NCBI RefSeq assembly: GCF_003046545.1
Contig: NZ_QAAA01000002.1
Coordinates: 62,001 to 126,000 of the forward strand
Source of the DNA: Rhodovulum imhoffii
GTDB taxonomy: Bacteria; Pseudomonadota; Alphaproteobacteria; Rhodobacterales; Rhodobacteraceae
DNA: 64,000 nucleotides
Reading direction: 5' to 3'
Positions within the stretch are counted from its first letter, which is position 1. The number at the start of each line of letters is the position of its first letter. This document shows, piece by piece, positions 46,665 to 54,954 of this stretch. The notes under the pieces are model-generated. The model was not told the DNA's origin. It was given only the letters and a program-made list of their open reading frames with translations, and did no database searches. The translations under genes and the position numbers were made by a program.

Positions 46665-48086
46665 TCACACGCGCACGGTTTCATAAGCCGCCAGCGCCCG
46701 CGCCCGCCCGGCGCTCAACCCGATAACCGGCTGTGGAGGCGGATCGCCGGGAGAAAGGTTCCAGCGGCGTGGAATGGCCCGATAGTAAGACAGCGCCGTG
46801 TCCGTCGGGCGGGCGCGCCCCTCGGCAAGCCACCTGTCGGTATACACACCGTGCGGATCGAACCTTGCCAACTGCGTGTCCGGATTGAAAATACGAAAAT
46901 AAGGCGCCGCGTCCGGTCCCGACCCGGCGGTCCACTGCCAGCCCATCGCGTTGGAGGCCGGGTCCCAGTCGATCAGATGCTGGGCGAACCATGCCTGCCC
47001 GATGCGCCAGTGGGTCAGCAGGTGCTTGGTCAGATAAGAGGCGGCGATCATCCGCGCCCGGTTGTGCATCGTCCCGCTGACATGCATCTGGCGCATCGCG
47101 GCATCGACGAAGGCGACGCCGGTACGGCCCTGTTTCCACGCCAGCACCTCGGGGGCGTTGGCCTCGGCATTCCACGGGAAGGCATCCCATCGCGTGCGCC
47201 AGTTGGCCGTCAGCAGCCGGGGGGTATGATACATCAGGTGATAGGCAAACTCACGCCAGGCAAGTTCCCTGAGGAATGTCTCCGCCCCCGCGACACCCGC
47301 GTCCATCGCCATCATCCCCGCCTGCCAGCAACGCCGCGGACCGATCTCCCCCCAGGCGAGATTCTCCGAAAGGCCCGAGGTCGCGGGCAGGTCCGGGCGG
47401 TCGCGGTCCCCCGTATAGCGCGGCAGGCGCTCCTCCAGAAACTGTTCCAGCCGATCGGCGGCGGCCTCTTCCCCGACACGCACATGTGCGGCAACGACAT
47501 CCGCACCACGCCCCATCCCCGCCCCCATGTGCCAGTCCGCGATATCTTCGCTGCGGGGCCAGATATCGGGCGCGGTGAGATTGGCTGGGGACGCCAGAGG
47601 CGGTTCGGCATCCAGAACCCTCAGCGCCTTCCAATAGGGCGTATAAACCTTGTAGTGGCGGCCCGCCCCTGTCTCCAGGGCCCAGGGTTCGAACACCACG
47701 TGGCCACCAAAGCTGCGGGCGGCCACACCTCGTCTGGCCAGCTCCGCCTTGAGCGGCATGTCGCGCGCGATCGAGTCCGGGTCATAGCAGCGATTCCACA
47801 CCACGGTGCCGGCCCCGGTTTCCGCGACCAGCTCCAGCAGCGTCTCCCGCGCCGGGCCACGCCGGCATACCAGTCCGGCCCCCAGTTGGCGCAGGCGCTT
47901 GGCCAGTCTCTCGACCCCCAGCCCCAGCCGCCAGCGCGGGGCGGCCCCCAGTGACTCTACCGTTTCGTCATGCAGAAAAACGGGAATCAGCGGCCGCGCG
48001 CGCGACACGGCGGCCGCCAGGGCCGGGTTGTCCGAAAGACGCAGATCGCGCCGGACCCACCAAAGGATGGGGGAGGATGAAACCAT
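46665..48086 (-). CDS. phrB: Deoxyribodipyrimidine photolyase (class I)
   Basis: 473 aa flavoprotein that repairs cyclobutane pyrimidine dimers with light. The N-terminal alpha/beta antenna domain starts ILWWVRRDLRLSDNPAL. The FAD/DNA domain has NLAWGEIGPRRCW, ELAWREFAYHLMYH, FVDAAMRQMHVSGTMHNRAR and SNAMGWQWTAGSGPDAAPYF. The tryptophan chain and substrate residues appear intact, which favours a CPD photolyase over a cryptochrome. ATG 48086 has GGGAAAG upstream. Confidence 0.92.
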   Translation of the reverse strand: MVSSSPILWWVRRDLRLSDNPALAAAVSRARPLIPVFLHDETVESLGAAPRWRLGLGVERLAKRLRQLGAGLVCRRGPARETLLELVAETGAGTVVWNRCYDPDSIARDMPLKAELARRGVAARSFGGHVVFEPWALETGAGRHYKVYTPYWKALRVLDAEPPLASPANLTAPDIWPRSEDIADWHMGAGMGRGADVVAAHVRVGEEAAADRLEQFLEERLPRYTGDRDRPDLPATSGLSENLAWGEIGPRRCWQAGMMAMDAGVAGAETFLRELAWREFAYHLMYHTPRLLTANWRTRWDAFPWNAEANAPEVLAWKQGRTGVAFVDAAMRQMHVSGTMHNRARMIAASYLTKHLLTHWRIGQAWFAQHLIDWDPASNAMGWQWTAGSGPDAAPYFRIFNPDTQLARFDPHGVYTDRWLAEGRARPTDTALSYYRAIPRRWNLSPGDPPPQPVIGLSAGRARALAAYETVRV

Positions 48087-48131
48087 GTCTTTCCCGGTAC
48101 TTGAGGTCAAACTTGCCCGCAGGCGCAAAAC

Positions 48132-49358
48132 CTACAATTCGCAATCTAGTGCACGGATCAGCCGGTCAACCTCAAGCGGCGAGTTATAATGCACAAGGCT
48201 GATTCTCAGCACCCCTTCCGCAGGATCAACCCCCATCGCGGACAGCAGGCGGGGCGCATAGAAATTGCCCCCCCCCGTCAGGATGCCGTGCTTTGCCAGC
48301 CGTTCCGCCAGCGATACGCCCGGTTCGGGCACCTGAAGCGAAACGGTCGGCACCCGGTTCCATCCCGGCCGGTCCGGCCCAAGGATTCGCAGCCCGCGGC
48401 TGCGCAAGAACTCCAGCAACGGTTCCACCAGGGCAATCTCATGGGCACGGCACAGTTCCGCCACTTTCGCACTGCGCCCGACCGGATCGCGACCGGCACG
48501 GTAGTGATGCTCATACAACGCGTCGACATAATCGGCCAGCGCGGCACAGGCGGCAACCTGGGCGTGGTCCGGCCCGGCAGGGGTAAACCGGCACAACAGA
48601 TTCCCCGCATTGAAGTCATGGCCCTGATGGGGCAGCACCCGCGCCAGATCCCGCCGAAGCGTCATGATCCCCTGATGGGGGCCGAAGGTCTTGTAGGCCG
48701 AGAATAAGTAGATATCCGCCCCAAGCTTCCCAATATTGGGGAGCCCGTGGGGCGCGAAACTGACACCGTCAACGCAGGAGACCGCGCCCGCCGCACGAAT
48801 ACGGCTGCACAACGCGCCCACATCGTTCACATGTCCAAGGATGTTCGAACAATGGGGAAAGCACACCAGCCTTACCTTGTCGTCAAGCAGAACCTCCAGC
48901 CGCTCCGGGTGCAGTGCCCCGGTTTCCGGATCCACCTGCCATTCGCGAATCTCGACCCCCCCGTCGGCAAGGCGGCGCCAGACACCCGTGTTGGCCTCAT
49001 GGTCCTGGTTCGTCACGATGATGGCCGCCCCCGGCTTCAGCCACTGGCGGACGGCCTGCGCCAGGACGTAGGTATTCGCCGAGGTCGAGGGACCGAAGTG
49101 AATCTCATCCCGTGCCACCCCGAGATGCGCCGCCAGCCGATAGCGGGCCGCGTCCATTTCCTCGCCCGCCCGAAGGGATGGGGCCCCGACCCCATAGGGC
49201 TGCACCTTGCGTTCATGGTAAAAGCGGTTGAGGCGCCAGATCGTATAGCGGCACGGCAACGACCCGCCCGCATTTTCCATAAAGGCCAGCCGTCGCTGGG
49301 CCGGGTCCTGAAAAGCCGTGAACTGGTTGCGGACGAAAGCAAGGTCGAGGCTCGTCAT
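48132..49358 (-). CDS. Class V aminotransferase/cysteine desulfurase-like protein
   Basis: 408 aa PLP enzyme of the SufS/NifS-like superfamily. The Schiff-base Lys is in FSAYKTFGPHQGIM. IIVTNQDHEANTGVWRRLA carries the cofactor-stacking His, and VCFPHCSNILGHVNDV and CVDGVSFAPHGLP are also typical. The SufS active-site Cys segment (RSGHHCA) is not seen; the equivalent end reads RISLVHYNSPLEVDRLI, so sulfur transfer is doubtful. It may be a desulfurase relative, epimerase or lyase. Standalone gene after the photolyase unit. Confidence 0.78.
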   Translation of the reverse strand: MTSLDLAFVRNQFTAFQDPAQRRLAFMENAGGSLPCRYTIWRLNRFYHERKVQPYGVGAPSLRAGEEMDAARYRLAAHLGVARDEIHFGPSTSANTYVLAQAVRQWLKPGAAIIVTNQDHEANTGVWRRLADGGVEIREWQVDPETGALHPERLEVLLDDKVRLVCFPHCSNILGHVNDVGALCSRIRAAGAVSCVDGVSFAPHGLPNIGKLGADIYLFSAYKTFGPHQGIMTLRRDLARVLPHQGHDFNAGNLLCRFTPAGPDHAQVAACAALADYVDALYEHHYRAGRDPVGRSAKVAELCRAHEIALVEPLLEFLRSRGLRILGPDRPGWNRVPTVSLQVPEPGVSLAERLAKHGILTGGGNFYAPRLLSAMGVDPAEGVLRISLVHYNSPLEVDRLIRALDCEL

Positions 49359-49468
49359 GGGGCGGTCGTGTTATTCCTAACAATTCCTGCCCCTCTGAAT
49401 ACGGGGGGCGGTCTTGAGATGCAACAATTTGGAATTGCTCCACTTCAAACAAACCGCCCCGCGCAGGG

Positions 49469-51109
49469 TCAGCGATCCTCGGTGAGAAGACCGCGGTAGA
49501 TGGCAAAACACATCAGAAGCAACACAATGGTGAACGGCAGGCCGGTGGAAATCACCATCGCCTGCAATGCCCCCAGCCCGCCGCCAATCAGCAGCACAAT
49601 GGCCACGGCCCCTTCGAAAGTGCACCAGAACACCCGCTGGGGCAGCGGCGCGTCGATCTTGCCGCCCGCGGTGATGGTGTCGATCACCAGCGATCCTGAA
49701 TCCGAGGAGGTCACGAAAAACACGATCACAAGCACGATCCCGATCACCGAGGTGATGGAAGACAGCGGCAACTCTTCGAGCATTGCGAAAAGCGAGATCG
49801 GCGGATTGTAGCTGTCGATGACCTGTGCCTTCACCGCGCTGTTCGCCGGATCGCTGAGCACCTGCTCGATCGCCGTGCCGCCGAAGACAGCCATCCACAA
49901 CACGCAGACGAGGCTGGGCACGATCAGTACCGATATGATGAATTCGCGCACGGTACGGCCACGGCTGACGCGGGCGATGAACATGCCCACGAAGGGGGAC
50001 CAGGAAATCCACCACGCCCAGTAGAAGGTCGTCCAGCCATTCATGTACCCGGTATCTTCACGTCCGACCGGATTGGAAAGGGCGACAAGGTTCTTGCCAT
50101 AGGCCCCCATCCCGGCCACGAAATCCGACAGGATGATCATGGTCGGCCCGACCAGCAGCACGAAAACAAGCAGCAACGCGGCAAGCCCCATGTTGACCTC
50201 GGACAGCACCTTGACACCGCCATCCAGCCCCCGCAGGACCGAAACCAGCGCCACTGCCGTGATCACGGAGATCAGGATCACCTGAACCGTGGTATTGGCG
50301 GGAATGCCGAAGACATGCTCCAGCCCCGCATTCGCCTGCTGGGCACCGAAACCAAGCGATGTCGCCAGACCGAACAGCGTTGCGAACACGGCCAGCGTGT
50401 CGATGATGTGGCCGGTCCACCCCCAGACACGTTCCCCAAAGATCGGGTAAAAAGCCGAACGGATCGTCAGTGGCAAGCCCTTGTTATAAGTGAACAATGC
50501 CAGCGCCAGCGCAACAACTGCGTAAATCGCCCACGGATGCAGACCCCAGTGGTAGATCGTGGCCGCAAGCCCCATCGTCCGTGCGGCCTCGACATTTCCG
50601 GCAATAATTGTCCCGTCCTCCGCTATCGGTGACGGCACGCCCAGCGGCTCGGATATGGCCATGTGGTAAACGGGTTCCAGAACCCCGAAGAACATCAGGC
50701 CAATACCCATTCCCGCCGCGAACAACATCGCGAACCACCCGGCATAGGTGAAATCGGGTGTCGCATCACGCCCGCCCAGCCGGACCCGCCCGACAGGCAG
50801 GACAATCAGCAGCAAACAGAACAGAACGAACAGGTTGGCCGCACTGAGAAAGAACCAGTCAAAGGTGGAGGTCAGGAAAGGCCGCAGCGCCCCGAAGATA
50901 TCGGCAGCCTGCTGCGGCAAAGCCAATGCATAGAACACGAAGGCAACGATGGAGAGCCCCGAAATCATGAACACGGGGTTGTGGATGTCGAACCCGAAAG
51001 GCCCCAACTGGCCTTCCAGATTGTCCTGGCCGATCTCGTAATCGGTTTCGATGATATCCGCCGGCCCCTCGGGGGCGGGGATACCCGGTTGCGTGGATTC
51101 GTCAGACAT
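49469..51109 (-). CDS. BCCT-family betaine/choline/carnitine-type transporter
   Basis: 546 aa secondary transporter with 12 hydrophobic segments. MGIGLMFFGVLEPVYH and the aromatic motif GWTTFYWAWWISWSPFVGMF, which forms the trimethylammonium cage in BetP, are present, followed by IARVSRGRTVREFI. The short acidic N-terminus (IETDYEIGQDNLEGQ) resembles that of BetP/ectoine carriers. The C-terminal tail is very short, so osmosensing through a long C-terminal helix is unlikely. It lies 40 bases after a universal stress protein gene, a pairing seen for osmolyte carriers. Substrate is probably glycine betaine or a related compound. Confidence 0.92.
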   Translation of the reverse strand: MSDESTQPGIPAPEGPADIIETDYEIGQDNLEGQLGPFGFDIHNPVFMISGLSIVAFVFYALALPQQAADIFGALRPFLTSTFDWFFLSAANLFVLFCLLLIVLPVGRVRLGGRDATPDFTYAGWFAMLFAAGMGIGLMFFGVLEPVYHMAISEPLGVPSPIAEDGTIIAGNVEAARTMGLAATIYHWGLHPWAIYAVVALALALFTYNKGLPLTIRSAFYPIFGERVWGWTGHIIDTLAVFATLFGLATSLGFGAQQANAGLEHVFGIPANTTVQVILISVITAVALVSVLRGLDGGVKVLSEVNMGLAALLLVFVLLVGPTMIILSDFVAGMGAYGKNLVALSNPVGREDTGYMNGWTTFYWAWWISWSPFVGMFIARVSRGRTVREFIISVLIVPSLVCVLWMAVFGGTAIEQVLSDPANSAVKAQVIDSYNPPISLFAMLEELPLSSITSVIGIVLVIVFFVTSSDSGSLVIDTITAGGKIDAPLPQRVFWCTFEGAVAIVLLIGGGLGALQAMVISTGLPFTIVLLLMCFAIYRGLLTEDR

Positions 51110-51149
51110 GAAGTGTCCCTCCGCTCTCGCTCGGGTTTATGGTTGGGTC

Positions 51150-51575
51150 TCAGCCGGCGTGTTCACGCACCAGAAAGACCGAGGCGCTGGCGTGGCTTGC
51201 CAGCTTGCCGCCGTGGGACGGCCAGATGTAATCGCCCAGGTTCGGCAAATGCGACGCCATCACCACAAGGTCGGCGCCGGTTTCCTCCAGCGCATCGCGC
51301 AGGCGGGCATCCAGATCCGTAGCCGGATCGTGGCTGATCATCATCTTCGCATGCGCGGTAATCTTGTGGCGCGCGGCCTGTTCGGCGGCGAAGGCGTTCA
51401 GCTTCTGCTCAAACTCAACCGTCGTATGGGCCACCTTGCTCGGTTGCTCGGTGGTGACCGCGACATACGTCACCGGAACATGGTAGTGCCTTGCAAGATC
51501 GGCAGACGTGCTGAGTGCTCTTTCCAGCCGGTCGAGATGGGACAAATCCACCGGGGTCAGAATTTGGGTAAACAC
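51150..51575 (-). CDS. Universal stress protein, UspA family
   Basis: 141 aa single Usp domain starting at GTG 51575 (MFTQILTPVDLSHLDRLERA) with AGGGGA 6 bases upstream. The C-terminal part has VMASHLPNLGDYIWPSHGGK and LASHASASVFLVRE, close to the ATP-binding pattern G-2x-G-9x-G-S/T but with Gly to Ala or His changes, so ATP binding is not assured. It precedes and is likely co-transcribed with the BCCT carrier gene. Confidence 0.9.
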   Translation of the reverse strand: MFTQILTPVDLSHLDRLERALSTSADLARHYHVPVTYVAVTTEQPSKVAHTTVEFEQKLNAFAAEQAARHKITAHAKMMISHDPATDLDARLRDALEETGADLVVMASHLPNLGDYIWPSHGGKLASHASASVFLVREHAG

Positions 51576-51844
51576 GAATTTCCCCTGTTTTCATTTGGGA
51601 GCCACCGAGGGTCCGGCCTGCGGCAGCGCCCGTGAATTTTCGGCTCCAGGCACAAAGGGCCCAGCCGGTTGTGGGGAAAGCTTAGCTTCCTCAAGCGGAT
51701 TTCTCAACCAGATCGGCAGACAATACTGGATTTTAAATCAATTCAGGGCCTTATCCGCTTGTTTTTAGGTTTGTTTTTTAGAAACAGTCCCACCTATCGG
51801 CGGTGGGGCATGACACCCCGTGAAAAATACCTTCGTCATCCGAA
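51576..51844. other. Intergenic region upstream of the stress protein gene
   Basis: About 270 bases without a gene. The part from 51715 to 51790 is AT-rich (TTTTAAATCAATTC, GTTTTTAGGTTTGTTTTTTAG) and probably contains the uspA-BCCT promoter. A CCCACC/GGTGGG stem (51789-51807) may end the cys operon. Confidence 0.5.
51789..51807 (-). terminator. Possible terminator of the cys operon
   Basis: On the minus strand CCCACC and GGTGGG pair around a 7-base loop about 40 bases after the cysH-DUF934 stop. The following ACTGTTTCT is only weakly T-rich. Confidence 0.4.
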
Positions 51845-53011
51845 TTATTGCGCCTCGCAAGAGGCACGCAACCGCTCCTGATACGCGGCAGGCCGGTCGA
51901 GACTGGCACGCCACTGCGCCCATGGCTGGCGCTCAGCCTGAGCGGGAGAAATTTCCACTTCATTGAACCCCGACCGCAACGCCATCGGGAACTGATCGGC
52001 AATCAACGGGCCGGAGGCGCGCAACTGCCCGGCATAGCCCATCATCCGCAGACGCCGCGCCACGGTAAAGCCGCGCCCATCGGTAAACGATCCGAAAACG
52101 ATGCGGATCACCCCCGGGCCATCGAGACGCCCCAGAAGACTCGCCGGGTCGCAATCCGCGGGCAAGTCCAACGCCCCCTGCCCGCGCCACTCCTCCAGGG
52201 GAACGAACCCCCCGGCATGGTTGTCGGGCGCAAAACCCGCCTCGGTTACGATCACGTTCACTTTTTTCTCCTCCGCCTCTTCCTGCTGCGGAACGGGCCC
52301 ACGCACGGGCTTGCCGTTGATGAAATGGATTCCGCATTCCTGCTTTTCCCGGCCGCGCCAGCGGCCCGCACGCGCGTCTTCGCCTGCGGTCACCGGCGAG
52401 GTGCAGGGCGCGCATCCGATCGAAAGATACCCCCGTGCCACCAAAGGGTGCTTTGGCAGGCGGTTGTTGATCATGTAATCCTGCACATCCTGCGCCGCCC
52501 AGTGCGCCAGCGGGTTAACCTTGATGCGGGGGCCGTCAGATTCGAAAAACTCGATCCCGGCACGGGTTTGCGCCTGAAACCGCTTGCGGCCGGTGATCCA
52601 TCCGTCAAACCCCGCCAAGGCGCGCTCCAACGGCTCGGCCTTGCGCAGGGCACAGCAGGCATCCGGATCCTGCCTGTGCAACAGGCCCTCCGAATCCCGG
52701 GCAGCAAGGGCCTCGGGCCGGGCCCGGATGGTGCGCAGATCCATCAGCCCCAAAGCCGCGGCAACCTCCGACTGGTAGGCCAGCGTTTCCGGGAACAGCA
52801 TCTGCGTGTCGACAAACAGCACCGGCACGCTGCGGTCGATCACCGACAGCATGTGCAACAGAACCACCGACTCCGCACCGAAGGACGACACCAGCGCGAT
52901 CCGCCCCACCAACGGGTCGGTCAGGGCGTGTTCGAGAACCCTGATCCCCGCATGATGCCGGTAGCGCGCGTTCAGCTCCGCGATACGGGCGCCCCCCGGA
53001 TCATGCCGCAT
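51845..53011 (-). CDS. cysH: APS/PAPS reductase CysH fused in frame to a DUF934 protein
   Basis: 388 aa as read. Residues 1-250 are an assimilatory reductase: SSFGAESVVLLHM loop, the [4Fe-4S] ligands C119-C120 (DPDACCALRKAEPL), C200 and C203 (SIGCAPC), and the catalytic C226 in QECGIHF. The cluster implies adenylyl-sulfate (APS) reduction. Residues 251-388 are DUF934 (VNVIVTEAGFAP, GRGFTVARRLRMMGYAGQLR, DQFPMALRSGFNEVEI), usually a separate gene. The junction is a six-A run followed by GTGA, with GGAGGAG just upstream, so a separate GTG start (52261) for DUF934 is still possible. ATG 53011 overlaps cysI by 11 bases. Confidence 0.88.
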   Translation of the reverse strand: MRHDPGGARIAELNARYRHHAGIRVLEHALTDPLVGRIALVSSFGAESVVLLHMLSVIDRSVPVLFVDTQMLFPETLAYQSEVAAALGLMDLRTIRARPEALAARDSEGLLHRQDPDACCALRKAEPLERALAGFDGWITGRKRFQAQTRAGIEFFESDGPRIKVNPLAHWAAQDVQDYMINNRLPKHPLVARGYLSIGCAPCTSPVTAGEDARAGRWRGREKQECGIHFINGKPVRGPVPQQEEAEEKKVNVIVTEAGFAPDNHAGGFVPLEEWRGQGALDLPADCDPASLLGRLDGPGVIRIVFGSFTDGRGFTVARRLRMMGYAGQLRASGPLIADQFPMALRSGFNEVEISPAQAERQPWAQWRASLDRPAAYQERLRASCEAQ

Positions 53012-54665
53012 TCCGGGCCTCCCGCGGGTACAGGGCCGCCTTGAACGGGGCCGCCCCAAGACGGCGGAACGCCATCAGGAAGGTCTCCTCCGGTCCTTCG
53101 CGATGCTCCAGATAGGCCGCGATCAGCCGTTCCAGCGCCGGCAACAATTCCTCTGCGGAAAACCCCGGCCCGGCACGTTCACCCAGTACAGTTCTTTCCG
53201 TCCCGTCGCCTCCAAGGGTAATCTGGTAGTTTTCCACCCCCGCACGGTCCAGACCGAGTATCCCGATATGGCCGACATGGTGATGCCCGCAGGCATTGAT
53301 GCACCCGGATATTTTCAGCTTCAGCGGACCGATCTCGTGCTCCAGCTTCAGCGCATCAAACCGCTGTGCGATGGCTTGAGCGACAGGAATGGAGCGCGCG
53401 GTGGCCAGCGCGCAGTAATCCATACCGGGACACGCGATGATGTCTGAGATCAGCCCCACATTCGCCGTGCCCAGCCCGGCCCCCAGAAGCGCCGCATGAA
53501 GCGCGGGCAGGTCGGCCTTGTGCACATGGGGCAGGATGACGTTCTGTTCATGGCTGATGCGCAGGTCGTCATGGCTGTAACGTTCGGCAAGCCCCGCCAG
53601 CAGACGCATCTGGGCAGAGGTCACATCTCCGGGCACCGCCCCATGCGCCTTGAGAGACACCGTCACGATGGCATGGCCCGGCTGCCGGTGCGGGGACAGG
53701 TTGGTATCCGTCCAGGCCCGGAACACCGGATCGCTACGCCGCGCGGCCTCGAACCCGTCATCGCTGCGGCTTTCGAAGACCGGGGGCGCGAAGTGGGTCC
53801 GGATTTCGGCCAGGCGGACCTGATCGCCCCCCCCGAACAACGGCCGCAACTCCGAAAACCGGGCCTCGACAAGCCTGCGTATCTCTTCGATGCCATGTTC
53901 ATGAACCGCGATCTTGATACGCGCCTTGTATTTGTTATCCCGCCGGCCCAGAAGGTTGTAGGTGCTCAGGATCGCCTCGACATAAGGCAGCAGATCGGCC
54001 ACCGGCAGAAACGGGCGCAGCACCTTGCCCACCATCGGCGTTCGGCCCAGCCCGCCGCCGATACTCACCTCGAACCCCGCTGCGCCGTCCTCGTTCAGCA
54101 TGCGCAGGCCGATATCGTGGGCGCGGGTTACGGCCCGATCCCGCGGGCTGCCGGTGATCGCGATCTTGAACTTGCGCGGCAGAAACTGGAACTCCGGGTG
54201 ATCGGTGGACCACTGGCGCAGCAGTTCCGCCCAGGGGCGCGGATCCTCGATCTCGTCGGCGGCGGCCCCGGCGAAATGATCGGCGGTGACGTTGCGCACG
54301 CAATTGCCGCTGGTCTGGATCGCGTGCATGCCGACATCGGCCAGCGCCTCCAGCATATCCGGCACATCTTTCAGCTTCGGCCAGTTGAACTGGATATTCT
54401 GCCGCGTGGTGAAATGGCCATACCCCCTGTCCCACTGGTCCGCGATATGGGCCAGTTGGCGCATCTGACGCCCGGTGAGAGTCCCATAGGGGATCGCCAC
54501 CCGCAGCATGTAGGCATGCAGTTGCAGATACAACCCGTTCATCAGGCGCAGGGGGCGGAATTCCTCCTCGGTCAGCGCGCCGGACAGGCGGCGCTCCACC
54601 TGGTTGCGAAACTGCGCCACCCGGGCACGGACGAAAGCGTCGTCGAAAGCGTCGTATTCATACAT
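53001..54665 (-). CDS. cysI: Assimilatory sulfite reductase (nitrite/sulfite reductase hemoprotein)
   Basis: 554 aa siroheme/[4Fe-4S] reductase that takes sulfite to sulfide. Duplicated ferredoxin-like and siroheme half-domains show HFTTRQNIQFNWPKL and NCVRNVTADHF in the first half. The metal ligands are in the second half, CPGMDYC and SGCINACGHHHVGHIG. ATG 54665 (MYEYDAFDD) overlaps the DUF2849 gene by 8 bases. No CysJ-type flavoprotein is adjacent, so electrons probably come from ferredoxin or another donor; the upstream DUF2849 protein is a constant companion of such reductases. Confidence 0.92.
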   Translation of the reverse strand: MYEYDAFDDAFVRARVAQFRNQVERRLSGALTEEEFRPLRLMNGLYLQLHAYMLRVAIPYGTLTGRQMRQLAHIADQWDRGYGHFTTRQNIQFNWPKLKDVPDMLEALADVGMHAIQTSGNCVRNVTADHFAGAAADEIEDPRPWAELLRQWSTDHPEFQFLPRKFKIAITGSPRDRAVTRAHDIGLRMLNEDGAAGFEVSIGGGLGRTPMVGKVLRPFLPVADLLPYVEAILSTYNLLGRRDNKYKARIKIAVHEHGIEEIRRLVEARFSELRPLFGGGDQVRLAEIRTHFAPPVFESRSDDGFEAARRSDPVFRAWTDTNLSPHRQPGHAIVTVSLKAHGAVPGDVTSAQMRLLAGLAERYSHDDLRISHEQNVILPHVHKADLPALHAALLGAGLGTANVGLISDIIACPGMDYCALATARSIPVAQAIAQRFDALKLEHEIGPLKLKISGCINACGHHHVGHIGILGLDRAGVENYQITLGGDGTERTVLGERAGPGFSAEELLPALERLIAAYLEHREGPEETFLMAFRRLGAAPFKAALYPREARNAA

Positions 54666-54954
54666 GGCGAACCTCGGGGACCCGGGCATGGGCTGAAGGC
54701 CCCTGCGCGCGAAAGACTTCCCGGAAATGCATGGGCCGGGGGCCATCCGGGCCGGGCAGCATCTCGGCCAGATAGACCCCGACGACAGACGCGTCATCAG
54801 TGACCTCCTCCAGACGAAGCCGGGCACGGGCGATATCGGGGATGAGTTCCGCGTCGCGCACCTCCGGCACCCATGTCCCCAAGGGGCTCAGATAGACCAC
54901 ATGTCCCCCCAGCAGATCGTTGGCCGTCACAACCGAGAAAACCTGTTTGCTCAT
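54658..54954 (-). CDS. DUF2849 domain protein
   Basis: 98 aa small cytoplasmic protein (KQVFSVVTANDLLGGHVVYL, then TWVPEVRDAELIPD) of the DUF2849 family. It is found almost only between cysG and cysI in alphaproteobacteria. It overlaps cysG by ATGA and cysI by 8 bases. Its role is unknown; context suggests an accessory of sulfite reductase, perhaps in siroheme transfer or electron supply (inference). Confidence 0.85.
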   Translation of the reverse strand: MSKQVFSVVTANDLLGGHVVYLSPLGTWVPEVRDAELIPDIARARLRLEEVTDDASVVGVYLAEMLPGPDGPRPMHFREVFRAQGPSAHARVPEVRHV

